Notes: a model not told the origin generated them from the letters alone. Shown: positions 7,542 through 15,594, counted from the stretch's first letter. The stretch is 18,207 bases of DNA from Candidatus Magasanikiibacteriota bacterium (GCA_003230965.1 QIHL01000074.1:1-18207), one strand, 5' to 3'. Numbers and translations: made by a program.

Positions 7542-8561
7542 ATGGCAAAAATTCAAATTTTTGAAAAGAAAAATGTATTAGTGACTGGTGGTGCTGGATT
7601 TTTAGGATCACATCTTTGTGAATCCTTGCTCAAAGAGGCTAATGTTATTTGTATTGACGATTTTTCAAATTCCAGTATTCAAAATATTGAACATTTGTTG
7701 CAATATCCTGATTTTGAATTTATTAAATTTGATGTAAATCAACCTATTGATTTGTTAAGTTTTTCTGAATTGGAAAAGTTCCGTATTAAATTTCAAGGTA
7801 TTCAAGAGATTTATCATCTTGCATGTCCAACCAGTCCAAAAAATTTTGAAAATTTAAGAATCAATTCACTTTGGGCAAATTCTCGTGCTATGTTGTCTAC
7901 GCTTGATTTGGCTGTCAATTATCATGCGAAATATGTCTTTACATCAAGCTCTGTTATTTATGGTCAGTCCACTTCTGCACAAGAAGTTTTTGCAGAAGAC
8001 CAAGAGGGAGTTGTTGATCATTTGTCGCCACGTGGAAGTTATGATGAAGGAAAACGGTTTGCTGAAACATGCGTAAATACGTACAGACAAGTGTATGGAT
8101 TGGATGCAAAGATAGCGCGTGTATTTACAACCTATGGTCCGCGAATGAAATTGCGTGATGGCTTGTTGATTCCAGATTTTATTGTGCAGGCGATTGAGAA
8201 TAAAGATTTAGTTATTTATGGTGATCCGCAATTGCATCAAACGTTTTGCTATGTGAATGATATGATTAATGGTCTTGTTAGACTTATGAAAGCGCCACCA
8301 CAATTATCTGTTATTAACATTGGTCATAATCAGTTATATACTATTCAATCTGTTGCGGAAAAAATTATACAGATGACAGAGTCGTCATCACACATAGTAA
8401 CAGAAGATCCATTAGTTTTTATCACGCATAAAGGAATTCCTGATTTACGTCATGCAAAAGAACAACTTGGCTGGATACCATTGATAACGCTGGAAAACGG
8501 TTTACGGCAGACCATTGACTATACGATTGCGAATAAAGAAATGTTACAGGTGGGAACGTAA
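7542..8561 (+). CDS. UDP-glucuronate decarboxylase-like NAD-dependent SDR (UDP-xylose synthase family)
   Basis: The 339-residue extended SDR has the NAD-binding TGGAGFLGSH (residues 15 to 24), IDDFSNSS after the second strand and the family signature HLACPTSP. The catalytic pair is Y167 and K171 in SYDEGKR, where the family usually has CYDEGKR. It is followed by RVFTTYGPRM (usually RIFNTYGPRM), DGLLIPDFIVQAI and a C-terminal domain. These features point to the UDP-glucuronate decarboxylase branch, which makes UDP-xylose from UDP-glucuronate in the cytoplasm. Substitutions in the signature segments and a longer mid-region mean a related dehydratase or epimerase is possible. The gene starts 12 bp after the protease gene and leads the sugar-handling half of the operon. 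Confidence 0.78.
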   Translation: MAKIQIFEKKNVLVTGGAGFLGSHLCESLLKEANVICIDDFSNSSIQNIEHLLQYPDFEFIKFDVNQPIDLLSFSELEKFRIKFQGIQEIYHLACPTSPKNFENLRINSLWANSRAMLSTLDLAVNYHAKYVFTSSSVIYGQSTSAQEVFAEDQEGVVDHLSPRGSYDEGKRFAETCVNTYRQVYGLDAKIARVFTTYGPRMKLRDGLLIPDFIVQAIENKDLVIYGDPQLHQTFCYVNDMINGLVRLMKAPPQLSVINIGHNQLYTIQSVAEKIIQMTESSSHIVTEDPLVFITHKGIPDLRHAKEQLGWIPLITLENGLRQTIDYTIANKEMLQVGT

Positions 8562-8571
8562 TGAAAGATAT

Positions 8572-9231
8572 ATGTTTTTAGCTCTTGTCCCAGCTTGGAA
8601 TGAAGAACGACGCGTGGGTGAAACTGTGCGTCAATTATTGTTGCATACAGATTGTGTCGTAGTAATTGATGATGGATCAAAAGATCATACTGTAGAACGC
8701 GCAACAGATGCTGGTGCTATCGTACTATCTCATAAATTGAATCGCGGACAAGGTGCCGCACTTGAAACAGGGCACGCCTATGCACGAGAAATCAATGCTG
8801 ATCTTATTTTACATTTTGATGCAGATGGACAATTTTCTGTAGATGATATAGCGCCAGCGAAAAAATTTTTTGAAGCCAGACACGCAGATATTTTGTTTGG
8901 CTCGCGATATTTGTTGCCAACAGATACTGTGCCGTGGCAAAAAAGACAGTTTGTTCATCCTATTGCGAAATTGATTGATCGTCTTTTTGGTGCTGTACAA
9001 CTTTCTGATGTACACAATGGATTCCGTCTGTTTAATCGTCAAGCACTCAATTTGATTCATATCACACAAGATAGAATGGCACATGCAACGGAGATTCCAG
9101 CTTTAGTCAAACACCATAATCTGCACTATGTTGAGTTTCCAGTCCAAGTACGATATGATGAATATGGTCAAAATGCGCGTGCTGGTTTCACGATTCTAAA
9201 GGATTTATTCCTTGCTCCATTTATTAAATAA
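8572..9231 (+). CDS. Family 2 glycosyltransferase (dolichol-phosphate mannose synthase-like)
   Basis: The 219-residue protein is a compact GT-A fold enzyme. Landmarks are PAWNEERRVGETV at the N-terminus, VIDDGSKDHT (D33, D34) for nucleotide binding, LNRGQGAALETG, and the metal-binding DAD at D83 to D85 in HFDADGQ. FGSRYL and DVHNGFRLFNR follow. Such enzymes transfer a sugar from a UDP- or GDP-sugar to a polyprenyl phosphate or growing glycan at the inner face of the membrane. There is no C-terminal membrane segment; the next gene, a DUF2304 protein one base downstream, probably supplies it. The ATG at 8572 lies 10 bp after the previous stop. An upstream TTG at 8515 would overlap the decarboxylase gene and precedes the conserved region without adding homology. 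Confidence 0.88.
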   Translation: MFLALVPAWNEERRVGETVRQLLLHTDCVVVIDDGSKDHTVERATDAGAIVLSHKLNRGQGAALETGHAYAREINADLILHFDADGQFSVDDIAPAKKFFEARHADILFGSRYLLPTDTVPWQKRQFVHPIAKLIDRLFGAVQLSDVHNGFRLFNRQALNLIHITQDRMAHATEIPALVKHHNLHYVEFPVQVRYDEYGQNARAGFTILKDLFLAPFIK

Positions 9232-9232
9232 T

Positions 9233-9577
9233 ATGTTATTGATTTTTCAAATCCTTTTTTCTTTATTTTCACTAACTGCGATTGCTGCAGTTATACATCG
9301 TAAACATGAAAATTTACTTGGTATACGTGGTGCATTATTTTGGATTGTTTTTTGGGTAGCTGCTGATAGCGTGGTCTGGTGGCCACACGGGGCAACGTTG
9401 CTCGCTAATCAAGTCGGTATTGGAAGAGGATCAGATTTTGTCGTGTACATCGCACTTGCATTGATTTTTTTTGTTCTCTTTCGGTTACATATCAAAATTG
9501 AATCTATGAATCGTGATATCACGCAGATAGTACGCCAAGAGGCATTGGATACACAAAAGGATATTGTAAAGCACTAA
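9233..9577 (+). CDS. DUF2304 family small membrane protein
   Basis: The 114-residue protein has three hydrophobic segments (about 2 to 20, 32 to 48, 66 to 83) and a charged, probably cytosolic C-terminal helix. The GIGRGSDFVVYIALA segment is the hallmark of DUF2304. Members of this family are usually encoded next to GT2 enzymes, as here, with a single base between the genes, so it is likely a membrane partner of the preceding glycosyltransferase. The exact role is unknown. The ATG at 9233 is preferred to the TTG at 9212, which lies inside the previous gene. Confidence 0.85.
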   Translation: MLLIFQILFSLFSLTAIAAVIHRKHENLLGIRGALFWIVFWVAADSVVWWPHGATLLANQVGIGRGSDFVVYIALALIFFVLFRLHIKIESMNRDITQIVRQEALDTQKDIVKH

Positions 9578-9584
9578 GCATGCT

Positions 9585-10739
9585 ATGAAAATTGCACACA
9601 TTGTCTGCACCTATCCACCATATAAAGGCGGAATGGGAAACGTAGTTGCTGAAATGGCTAAACATTTGTCATATCGCGGACATAAGATTTTTGTTATAAC
9701 ACCAGCATATAAAAAAGAGGATTATACATTTTCATCTGAAAATCTTGAAGTAATACGGTTGAGTCCAAGATTTCACTTTGGAAATGCTGCGTATCTTTCT
9801 AAATTAGATTCTTTTCTTCAGGATATAGATATTATTCATTTGCATTATCCATTTTTTGGTACTGCAAGACTTGTTCAAAAATGGAAAAAAGCTCACTCAC
9901 AAATACCTCTCGTAATTACGTATCACATGGATACAATTGCAGATGGTTGGAAAGGAATGTTATTTCGTTGGTACCAGCGTCATATTATGTTAAACATTTT
10001 ACTATCAGCTGATAGATTAACTGCAAGTTCATTTGATTATATAGAATCTAGCCAAGCATCACAGCTGTTCCACGAGAATAAAAATAAATGGATTGAGTTA
10101 CCGTTTGGCGTTGATATTGATCGGTTTTATCCTGATGAAAAACCGCGTGAATTATTTGAGCAACTCAAACTTGATGTGTCTCTTCCAACGCTTTTATTTG
10201 TAGGTGGCATGGATGTGGCGCACGCCTTTAAAGGTATTTCCGTCTTACTTGATGCTATACATTTATTACAAAAAGATGGTACACACATTCAACTTGTTTT
10301 GGTTGGTGACGGACGACGTCGGTCAATGTTTGAACGGCAAGTGTCTAGCTTGAAATTACATGGCGTTCGGTTTGTTGGACAAGTCAGTGATGACAAGTTA
10401 GCACAATATGAACGTATGCCTGATATTACAGTACTTCCATCGCTACATTGCGGTGAAGCATTTGGTTTAGTATTGCTTGAGGCAATGGCAAGCGGGGTAC
10501 CAGTGATTGCAAGCGATTTGCCGGGAGTACGAACGATTGCAAGACAAGCTGGTTATACGATTCCTGCTGGGGATAGTCAAGCGCTTGCGCATGCTATTAC
10601 ATTGTATATGCAAAAGTCTGATGAAGAAAAAATACATTTGCGTCAAAAGGCGAGGGATGTTGCTGAAACGCATTATACATGGGATAAATGCATTGATAAA
10701 TTGGAAGAATTGTACAATTCGTTGTGCGATGTAGAGTAA
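9585..10739 (+). CDS. Family 4 glycosyltransferase (GT-B fold, PimA/WbaZ-like)
   Basis: The 384-residue protein has both GT-B halves. The N-terminal half begins MKIAHIVCTYPPYKGGMGNVV, with the glycine-rich acceptor loop, and contains HLHYPFFG and TYHMD. The C-terminal donor-binding half starts near residue 190 with LLFVGGMD. It carries the E-x7-E motif with E291 and E299 in EAFGLVLLE, followed by AMASGVPVIASDLPG. These retaining enzymes take a nucleotide-sugar (often GDP-mannose or UDP-glucose) and add it to a lipid-linked acceptor in the cytoplasm. It lies 7 bp after the DUF2304 gene and is the last sugar gene of the operon. The donor sugar cannot be predicted. Confidence 0.9.
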   Translation: MKIAHIVCTYPPYKGGMGNVVAEMAKHLSYRGHKIFVITPAYKKEDYTFSSENLEVIRLSPRFHFGNAAYLSKLDSFLQDIDIIHLHYPFFGTARLVQKWKKAHSQIPLVITYHMDTIADGWKGMLFRWYQRHIMLNILLSADRLTASSFDYIESSQASQLFHENKNKWIELPFGVDIDRFYPDEKPRELFEQLKLDVSLPTLLFVGGMDVAHAFKGISVLLDAIHLLQKDGTHIQLVLVGDGRRRSMFERQVSSLKLHGVRFVGQVSDDKLAQYERMPDITVLPSLHCGEAFGLVLLEAMASGVPVIASDLPGVRTIARQAGYTIPAGDSQALAHAITLYMQKSDEEKIHLRQKARDVAETHYTWDKCIDKLEELYNSLCDVE

Positions 10740-10752
10740 ATTATGGTATACT
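10722..10752 (+). promoter_or_regulatory. Candidate internal promoter before the YtxH-like gene
   Basis: TTGTGC (10722..10727) and TATACT (10747..10752) are 19 bp apart, and TGG precedes the -10 as an extended -10 element. The predicted start of transcription near 10758 to 10760 lies upstream of ATG 10782 and downstream of the alternative ATG at 10743. It therefore favours the shorter protein. Confidence 0.45.
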
Positions 10753-10781
10753 TAAATTATAAAAATGTAAGCAATATATAT

Positions 10782-11108
10782 ATGGGAAAATTTAAAAAAG
10801 GCGTTGTGTTTGGCGGAATGCTTGGTGCGGGGTTGATGTGGCTAAATACAACTAAAAAAGGAAGAGAAGTACGTGATTCTCTACTTGATCACGCGGCGAT
10901 AGTGTATGGACAAGTCAAAGAAAAAGTTATTGAATCTGATGATTGGGAGACAATGACCAAAAATCAATATGTCACTATGGTAATGGATATCGTAGATCAC
11001 TATGCCATTCAAAATGGTTTGTCAGATCAAGTGAAGGGTATGGTTATAAAATTGGTTACTGCACAATGGAAAAATCTAAAGAAAGAAGTGCAGAAACCTA
11101 AGAAATAG
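10782..11108 (+). CDS. YtxH-like small membrane-associated protein
   Basis: The 108-residue protein starts with a glycine-rich hydrophobic stretch (GVVFGGMLGAGLMWL, residues about 7 to 21). TTKKGREVRDSLL follows, resembling the APKKGKELR segment of YtxH-domain proteins. The remainder is charged and probably helical, ending in a lysine-rich tail. YtxH-type proteins are stress-associated membrane proteins of unclear function, so no activity is assigned. The start at 10782 places the glycine-rich helix near the N-terminus; an in-frame ATG at 10743 lies within the candidate promoter. The gene lies 42 bp after the GT4 gene and directly before the operon terminator. Confidence 0.65.
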   Translation: MGKFKKGVVFGGMLGAGLMWLNTTKKGREVRDSLLDHAAIVYGQVKEKVIESDDWETMTKNQYVTMVMDIVDHYAIQNGLSDQVKGMVIKLVTAQWKNLKKEVQKPKK

Positions 11109-11125
11109 AGAATTATTTATTTTAG

Positions 11126-11150
11126 AACCGCTCTGCTGGGCGGTTTTTTT
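11126..11150 (+). terminator. Intrinsic terminator of the secreted-protein/glycan operon
   Basis: An 8-bp stem, AACCGCTC and GGGCGGTT-side pairing with one T-G wobble, encloses the tetraloop TGCT. It is followed by an unbroken run of seven T residues from the 3' arm onward. It lies 17 bp after the YtxH-like stop codon and separates this operon from the MarR operon. Confidence 0.92.
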
Positions 11151-11169
11151 GTATATTTATATATGAGTG

Positions 11170-11198
11170 TTGACGTTTTTTTGTATTTGTGATAGTGT
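11170..11198 (+). promoter_or_regulatory. Candidate promoter of the MarR/efflux operon
   Basis: TTGACG (11170..11175) is the best -35 in the 128-bp gap. TAGTGT (11193..11198) lies 17 bp downstream as a weaker -10. Other pairings in this T-rich region cannot be excluded. With this choice transcription starts near 11205, immediately upstream of the palindromic operator. Confidence 0.45.
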
Positions 11199-11208
11199 TG
11201 CGTTATCT

Positions 11209-11231
11209 AATAGTTTGATTATCTAACTATT
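11209..11231. promoter_or_regulatory. Palindromic operator, probably for the MarR regulator
   Basis: The 23-bp site has arms AATAGTT-t-GAT and ATC-t-AACTATT around a central T, with 10 of 11 position pairs complementary. It ends 5 bases before the MarR start codon. Its core, TTTGATTATC, recalls the TTTGAxTxTCAAA type of site known for FabT-like MarR proteins. A direct repeat, TTATCTAA at 11203..11210 and 11219..11226, overlaps it. Position and symmetry fit autorepression. Confidence 0.65.
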
Positions 11232-11236
11232 TATTT

Positions 11237-11671
11237 ATGACTGATGAAGAACGCCTCAATCGTATTATTGCACTGATGTTTACCACTAGCAGATTGATTC
11301 GTGAACGTGTATGTGCAACAGCCACGACAGGTAAGAAGTTTTCATTTGTTCAGATGCATGCGTTGCGTTTTGTCAATGAACATACGGATTTGCCAATGAA
11401 ATATTTGGCTGAATATTTATCCATAACGCCTGCAACTACCACAAGTTTAATTCAATTTCTTGTTGGCGCTGGATTAGTTGATAGGACTTTTGACAAAACA
11501 GACAGACGAGTAATTTATCTGTTCGTAACAAAAAAAGGAAAGAACGTGTTGGAAACGCATATGCACGAAAGCGCTGTAACTATGCGTGATGTATTGTCCA
11601 CACTTGATTCGTCTGAACAAGAACATCTTATTCATATTTTAGAAAAAATGTCCGCTGGATCAGCGGTTTAA
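11237..11671 (+). CDS. MarR family transcriptional regulator
   Basis: The 144-residue protein matches MarR in length and plan: an N-terminal dimerisation helix, then a winged helix-turn-helix from about residue 30 to 105. MKYLAEYLSITPATTTSLIQ forms the HTH and recognition helix, and D89-R90-R91 in DKTDRRVIYLFVTKKG is the typical wing motif. A C-terminal dimerisation helix follows. MarR proteins repress their own operon and release DNA on binding a small aromatic or hydrophobic compound. It is the first gene of a run with two efflux adaptors and an exporter. A palindrome sits in its leader, so autoregulation of the whole operon is likely. The ATG at 11237 has no Shine-Dalgarno. Confidence 0.9.
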   Translation: MTDEERLNRIIALMFTTSRLIRERVCATATTGKKFSFVQMHALRFVNEHTDLPMKYLAEYLSITPATTTSLIQFLVGAGLVDRTFDKTDRRVIYLFVTKKGKNVLETHMHESAVTMRDVLSTLDSSEQEHLIHILEKMSAGSAV

Positions 11672-11680
11672 TCTTTTTGT

Positions 11681-13402
11681 ATGTATAGATTGATAAAAAA
11701 ACCGATTGTATTGATAGGATTACTTATTTTGACAGCGCTCATGATTGGAGGGTATATATGGGTTGGCAGATCAAATACTGGAATATACACTTGGGAGACA
11801 GTTGTAGCAAGAACGATAAAGCAGTCAGTAACCGCCACAGGTCAAGTGCATGCAGCCTCAGATGTGACATTGTCATTTGATCGTACAGGAAAAGTAGCAT
11901 GGATTAACGGCAATGTTGGCACAACGGTTCATACTGGGGACGTGTTAGTGTCGCTTGATAGTGCAGATGCTCGCGCAACGTTGGCACAGGCAGTAGCAAA
12001 TAGAAATCAAGTGCAGGCAACTGAAGTGGCTCAACAATTTCGTCTGGATAAACTCAAACATGGCACACGTCCAGAACAGTTACAGATTGATAAAACAGCT
12101 ATACAGACTGCGACGCAAACACTTTCAGATGCGAAATTGGCGTTGTCAGATAGTGATGCAAAAGGAGTTGTTGCGCTATTAAATCTGTCACATACTTTGT
12201 CAAATACATTGCATAGTGCACAAACAATTGCATCAAGTGCGTTGACTACATCTGACAATATATTAGGTATTGATAATATATTTGCAAATGATAGTTTTAA
12301 AAATGCATTGAATACTGCAGATATTTTTGTATCAAATCGTGCCAAAAATACGTACTCATTGGCACGAACTGCAAAGCAACAAATTGATGCGACTGTCAGT
12401 GGCATGAGTGCAAGCAGTACCCAGAAAATTATTCAGACACATGCAGTTACAGTACGCAATGGATTGTCAATAATTCAGTCGCATCTTGTGGATGTATCGC
12501 ACATGCTAGATACAGTTCTCCCAGTTGGAAATTTGAGTCAGGCACAATTGGATATACTCAAAGCAAGTATTACTATTGCTGAGACAAATATAAATACTGG
12601 CATTGTAGCGATTGATACTGCTACACAATCTATTGCAACACAAAAAAGCATCAATGCACAAATACATACGAGTGCAGATACAATTGTACATAGAAATATA
12701 CAAGCACTGAAAGTGGCTAATGATATTCTTACACTTGCCGAGGCTGGTGCAACAACTGATGATATTAACGCACAAACTGCTATGGTAAAACAAGCACTAG
12801 CAGCAGTTAGCGTAGCACAAGCAGGCGTTGCAAGCGCCAGTGCAATGGTACAAAAAACTGTATTAGTATCACCGTTTGATGGCGTGATTACATTGCAGAA
12901 TGCGAAGATAGGTCAAACTGTCGTACCAAGCAGTCCGATAGTTAGTGTCATTTCCACGTCTACGTATCAGATGGATGTCTATATTCCTGAAGTAAATATT
13001 GGTTCTGTAAAAATTGGACAGCACGCACAAATAACACTTGATAGTTATGGTTCAGGTATTGTATTTCCTGCGATAGTTACATCAGTAGATCCAGGAGAGA
13101 CAATGACAAACAATATTCCATCCTACAAAGTAATTTTACAGTTTGTTAAACTAGATAGTCGTATCAAATCTGGCATGACAGGTAATGTAACAATTAGCAT
13201 TGGAATTAGTAAACGAGTTCTTGCCATATCGGACAGCACTATTATTCATAAAGAAGATACGACGATTGTGATTTTGAAAACGCAAAAGGGAATCAAGCAA
13301 CAGCAGGTAACAGTAGGTTCTATAGGATCAGACGGATATGATCAAGTTATTCATGGATTGAAAGTTGGTGATCAGATTGCGACTTTTGGAAACACGAACT
13401 AA
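11681..13402 (+). CDS. HlyD/MacA-type efflux periplasmic-adaptor protein with an extra-long helical hairpin
   Basis: The 573-residue protein has an N-terminal membrane anchor (about 8 to 27). The first lipoyl half-motif (TGKVAWINGNVGTTVHTGD) lies near residue 69, the second (SPFDGVITLQNAKIGQTV) near residue 397. A beta-barrel domain (MDVYIPEVNIGSVKIGQ) and a C-terminal membrane-proximal domain follow. Between the lipoyl halves are about 300 residues of Ala/Gln/Thr-rich, mostly helical sequence. That is far longer than the roughly 100 residues of the MacA hairpin, so a long or multi-helix stalk is predicted. Adaptors of this type link an inner-membrane transporter to the exterior. MacA-type adaptors usually sit beside a MacB ABC transporter, but here the partner gene encodes an MFS exporter. 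It begins 9 bp after the MarR stop. Confidence 0.87.
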   Translation: MYRLIKKPIVLIGLLILTALMIGGYIWVGRSNTGIYTWETVVARTIKQSVTATGQVHAASDVTLSFDRTGKVAWINGNVGTTVHTGDVLVSLDSADARATLAQAVANRNQVQATEVAQQFRLDKLKHGTRPEQLQIDKTAIQTATQTLSDAKLALSDSDAKGVVALLNLSHTLSNTLHSAQTIASSALTTSDNILGIDNIFANDSFKNALNTADIFVSNRAKNTYSLARTAKQQIDATVSGMSASSTQKIIQTHAVTVRNGLSIIQSHLVDVSHMLDTVLPVGNLSQAQLDILKASITIAETNINTGIVAIDTATQSIATQKSINAQIHTSADTIVHRNIQALKVANDILTLAEAGATTDDINAQTAMVKQALAAVSVAQAGVASASAMVQKTVLVSPFDGVITLQNAKIGQTVVPSSPIVSVISTSTYQMDVYIPEVNIGSVKIGQHAQITLDSYGSGIVFPAIVTSVDPGETMTNNIPSYKVILQFVKLDSRIKSGMTGNVTISIGISKRVLAISDSTIIHKEDTTIVILKTQKGIKQQQVTVGSIGSDGYDQVIHGLKVGDQIATFGNTN

Positions 13403-13448
13403 TTCATATTGTATTACAGAAATTTTACATGAAATATAAATTAAATAT

Positions 13449-14111
13449 ATGAATGAATCTCAGAAGACAGAATTGGTCAAACCATCTTTGATATCTAGAG
13501 TGAAACAGCACCCATATACTTTGCCTATTATAATCGCTATAATTATTTTTTCTATAGGTGCAAGTTTTATTATATTGAGAATTTTGGACAAACGGGTGTA
13601 CACAGACAAATCAAGCATTGTCGCACCAGTTACTACATTGACTCCGACAACCTCAGGACTTTTGGAAGAAGTGGATGTACATGAGGGCGACACAGTCGGT
13701 CCATCCACTGTCGTCGCACGTGTTGGCAATGAACTGGTTAAAACAAAAACAGGTGGCATCATTTTATCAATCAATAATAATATTGGATCATTAGTTAATC
13801 CAGGAGAAGCTGTAGCAACTATGATAAACCCAGATGATTTACGAGTAGTTGCACAAGTAGATGAGGATAAAGGATTGAGTAAAATTCATGTTGGACAGCC
13901 AGTTACATTTACTGTTGACGCATTTGGATCCAAAAAATATTATGGAGTAGTTGATGAAGTGAGTCCAAGCTCACGTAATCAAGATGTTGTTTTTTCTATT
14001 TCTGATCAACGTGCAACGCAATCGTTCAATGTAAAAATTAGATTTAATACGACAGAATATCCAGAATTGAAGAATGGTATGTCTGCAAAAGTATCAATTT
14101 ATATTAAATAA
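13449..14111 (+). CDS. Short HlyD/EmrA-like adaptor protein without a coiled-coil hairpin
   Basis: The 220-residue protein has a cytoplasmic N-terminus, one membrane helix (residues about 26 to 46), and then a lipoyl-type barrel-sandwich domain. The two half-motifs (TTSGLLEEVDVHEGDTVGP and KTGGIILSINNNIGSLVNPGE) are directly joined, with no alpha-helical hairpin between them. A beta-barrel segment (LRVVAQVDEDKGLSKIHVGQ) and a short C-terminal domain follow. This is the EmrA/HlyD family in reduced form. It begins 46 bp after the first adaptor, the largest gap within the operon, and ends 4 bp before the EmrB-type exporter. A direct role as partner of that exporter is the simplest reading. Confidence 0.83.
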   Translation: MNESQKTELVKPSLISRVKQHPYTLPIIIAIIIFSIGASFIILRILDKRVYTDKSSIVAPVTTLTPTTSGLLEEVDVHEGDTVGPSTVVARVGNELVKTKTGGIILSINNNIGSLVNPGEAVATMINPDDLRVVAQVDEDKGLSKIHVGQPVTFTVDAFGSKKYYGVVDEVSPSSRNQDVVFSISDQRATQSFNVKIRFNTTEYPELKNGMSAKVSIYIK

Positions 14112-14115
14112 TTGT

Positions 14116-15594
14116 ATGTCCAATGTGGGTGCTGCGACACGCACAACCAGATTACAATGGATGGTGCTCTTGACTGTAATCTTGGGCACTTTTTTGGGTC
14201 GTTTGGATCAGACGATTGTCAACTTGGCAATTCCAAAAATTATGGGTAATTTTGGTATCACTGTGACAGCAGCAGGTTGGATAGCAACAGCATACATTTT
14301 GGCAAATGCAGTATTTGTTCCGATTTGGGGAAAGCTGGGCGATACTGTTGGACGAAAAAAAGTATATTTAATCGGATTTATTATTTTTATTTTTGGTTCG
14401 GCTCTTGCTGGTTTTGCATGGAATCTTACATCTTTGATTTTTTTTCGTGTCATTCAGGCTATTGCAGGATCAGCTGACTACCCAACTGCCATGGCTATTA
14501 TTGCTGTTACATTTCGTTCACAAAAGGCGCGTGCGCAGGCGCTTGGTTTGTGGTCTGCTTCATTTGCCGCAGCAGCAGTTTTTGGTCCGTTGATAGGTGG
14601 GCCTCTTATTGATACCTTTGGTTGGCGCTCTGTTTTTTTAGTGAATATTCCTGTTGGGTTACTCGGACTTGGTATGGCGATTCATTACATAGAAGAATCA
14701 GTTTCTGATACAAAGACTCATATATTTGACTGGTGGGGAGCGACTCTGCTTGGTATTGCGTTGTCTGCAGTTGTTCTCGTCCTTAATCAAGGACCAACGT
14801 GGGGTTGGTTAGCTTGGCAAAGTATTTTATCGTATGTAACTGCAATTGTTTCTTTTACTATTTTTATTCAAATTGAAAAGACACATCCAGAACCAATTGT
14901 GGATTTTAAGTTTTTCAAAATTAAACCATTTGTTTATACATTACTCAACAGCTTTGTTGTGTTCATGGGAATGATGGGTGTCATTTTTTTGATTCCAATT
15001 TTTGCACAAACGTTTCTTGGATATGATGCGACGCAAACTGGGTATCTCTTTATACCAATGGCTGTTATTCTGATGATCGCAGCATCAATTGGTGGTCGGC
15101 TAACTGGAAAAATTGAAGATAGAGTTATTATTGTCGGTGGTACACTGATTGCAGCACTTGGGTTATCTCTTTTTATTTTTTTAGATTCACGTTCAAGCGC
15201 ATGGGCTATTATACTTCCTATGTCCATAATGTCGTTTGGGTTGGGTTTGGGAATGGCACAGCGTACAAATATCGTTGCAAGTGTTGTACCAAAAGAGGAG
15301 ATAGGTGTTGCTTCATCTATTTTGGCACTCGTCAGGAATATCGCAGGTGCTTTTGGTATTGCATTATTTAGCACAGTGCTTCAAAATCAAACAAAAAAGA
15401 AATTGCTTGAAATTTCAAAAAATAGTGCAATTCATACAACTACAATAATAGGTCATACAATAGGTATTGCATTGATGGAGTTGAAAGCCCAAGTATCTGC
15501 GTATAGCTATGTATTTGTTCTTGCAGCTTTTTTAGTCGGTATAGGTGCTTTCATAGGGTTGGGGATTAAATTGACCAAAGAACAGATGGAATAA
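14116..15594 (+). CDS. DHA2-family MFS multidrug exporter (EmrB/QacA-type, 14 TM)
   Basis: The 492-residue membrane protein has the length and hydrophobicity expected of a 14-helix DHA2 exporter. Motif D1 appears as LDQTIVNLAIP, motif A as GKLGDTVGRKK and motif C as FGPLIGGPLID. A central pair of extra helices (residues about 200 to 260) separates the two halves. Such proteins export hydrophobic drugs, dyes or lipids using the proton gradient. Gene order regulator, adaptors, exporter parallels emrRAB. The ATG at 14116 lies 4 bp after the second adaptor; an in-frame ATG at 14074 would lie inside that adaptor gene. No terminator is visible downstream in 15595..15659. Confidence 0.92.
   Translation: MSNVGAATRTTRLQWMVLLTVILGTFLGRLDQTIVNLAIPKIMGNFGITVTAAGWIATAYILANAVFVPIWGKLGDTVGRKKVYLIGFIIFIFGSALAGFAWNLTSLIFFRVIQAIAGSADYPTAMAIIAVTFRSQKARAQALGLWSASFAAAAVFGPLIGGPLIDTFGWRSVFLVNIPVGLLGLGMAIHYIEESVSDTKTHIFDWWGATLLGIALSAVVLVLNQGPTWGWLAWQSILSYVTAIVSFTIFIQIEKTHPEPIVDFKFFKIKPFVYTLLNSFVVFMGMMGVIFLIPIFAQTFLGYDATQTGYLFIPMAVILMIAASIGGRLTGKIEDRVIIVGGTLIAALGLSLFIFLDSRSSAWAIILPMSIMSFGLGLGMAQRTNIVASVVPKEEIGVASSILALVRNIAGAFGIALFSTVLQNQTKKKLLEISKNSAIHTTTIIGHTIGIALMELKAQVSAYSYVFVLAAFLVGIGAFIGLGIKLTKEQME

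Noticed and set aside
8515..8571. TTG start for the GT2 overlapping the end of the decarboxylase gene
   Set aside because: It adds 19 residues before the conserved LVPAWNE strand, whereas ATG 8572 begins right at the fold and follows the usual T at -1 rule.
13403..13448. Possible hairpin or promoter between the two adaptor genes
   Set aside because: TTCAT and ATGAA arms pair imperfectly with internal bulges, and no -35/-10 pair has good spacing; the gap may just be AT-rich.
14074..14115. ATG start for the MFS exporter inside the second adaptor gene
   Set aside because: The added residues look like out-of-frame adaptor sequence; ATG 14116 is 4 bp after the adaptor stop.
14934..15374. 146-codon antisense frame within the MFS exporter gene
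   Set aside because: It is a mirror frame of a strongly supported membrane protein, with low-complexity Ile/Pro/Ala-rich sequence and no recognisable domain.
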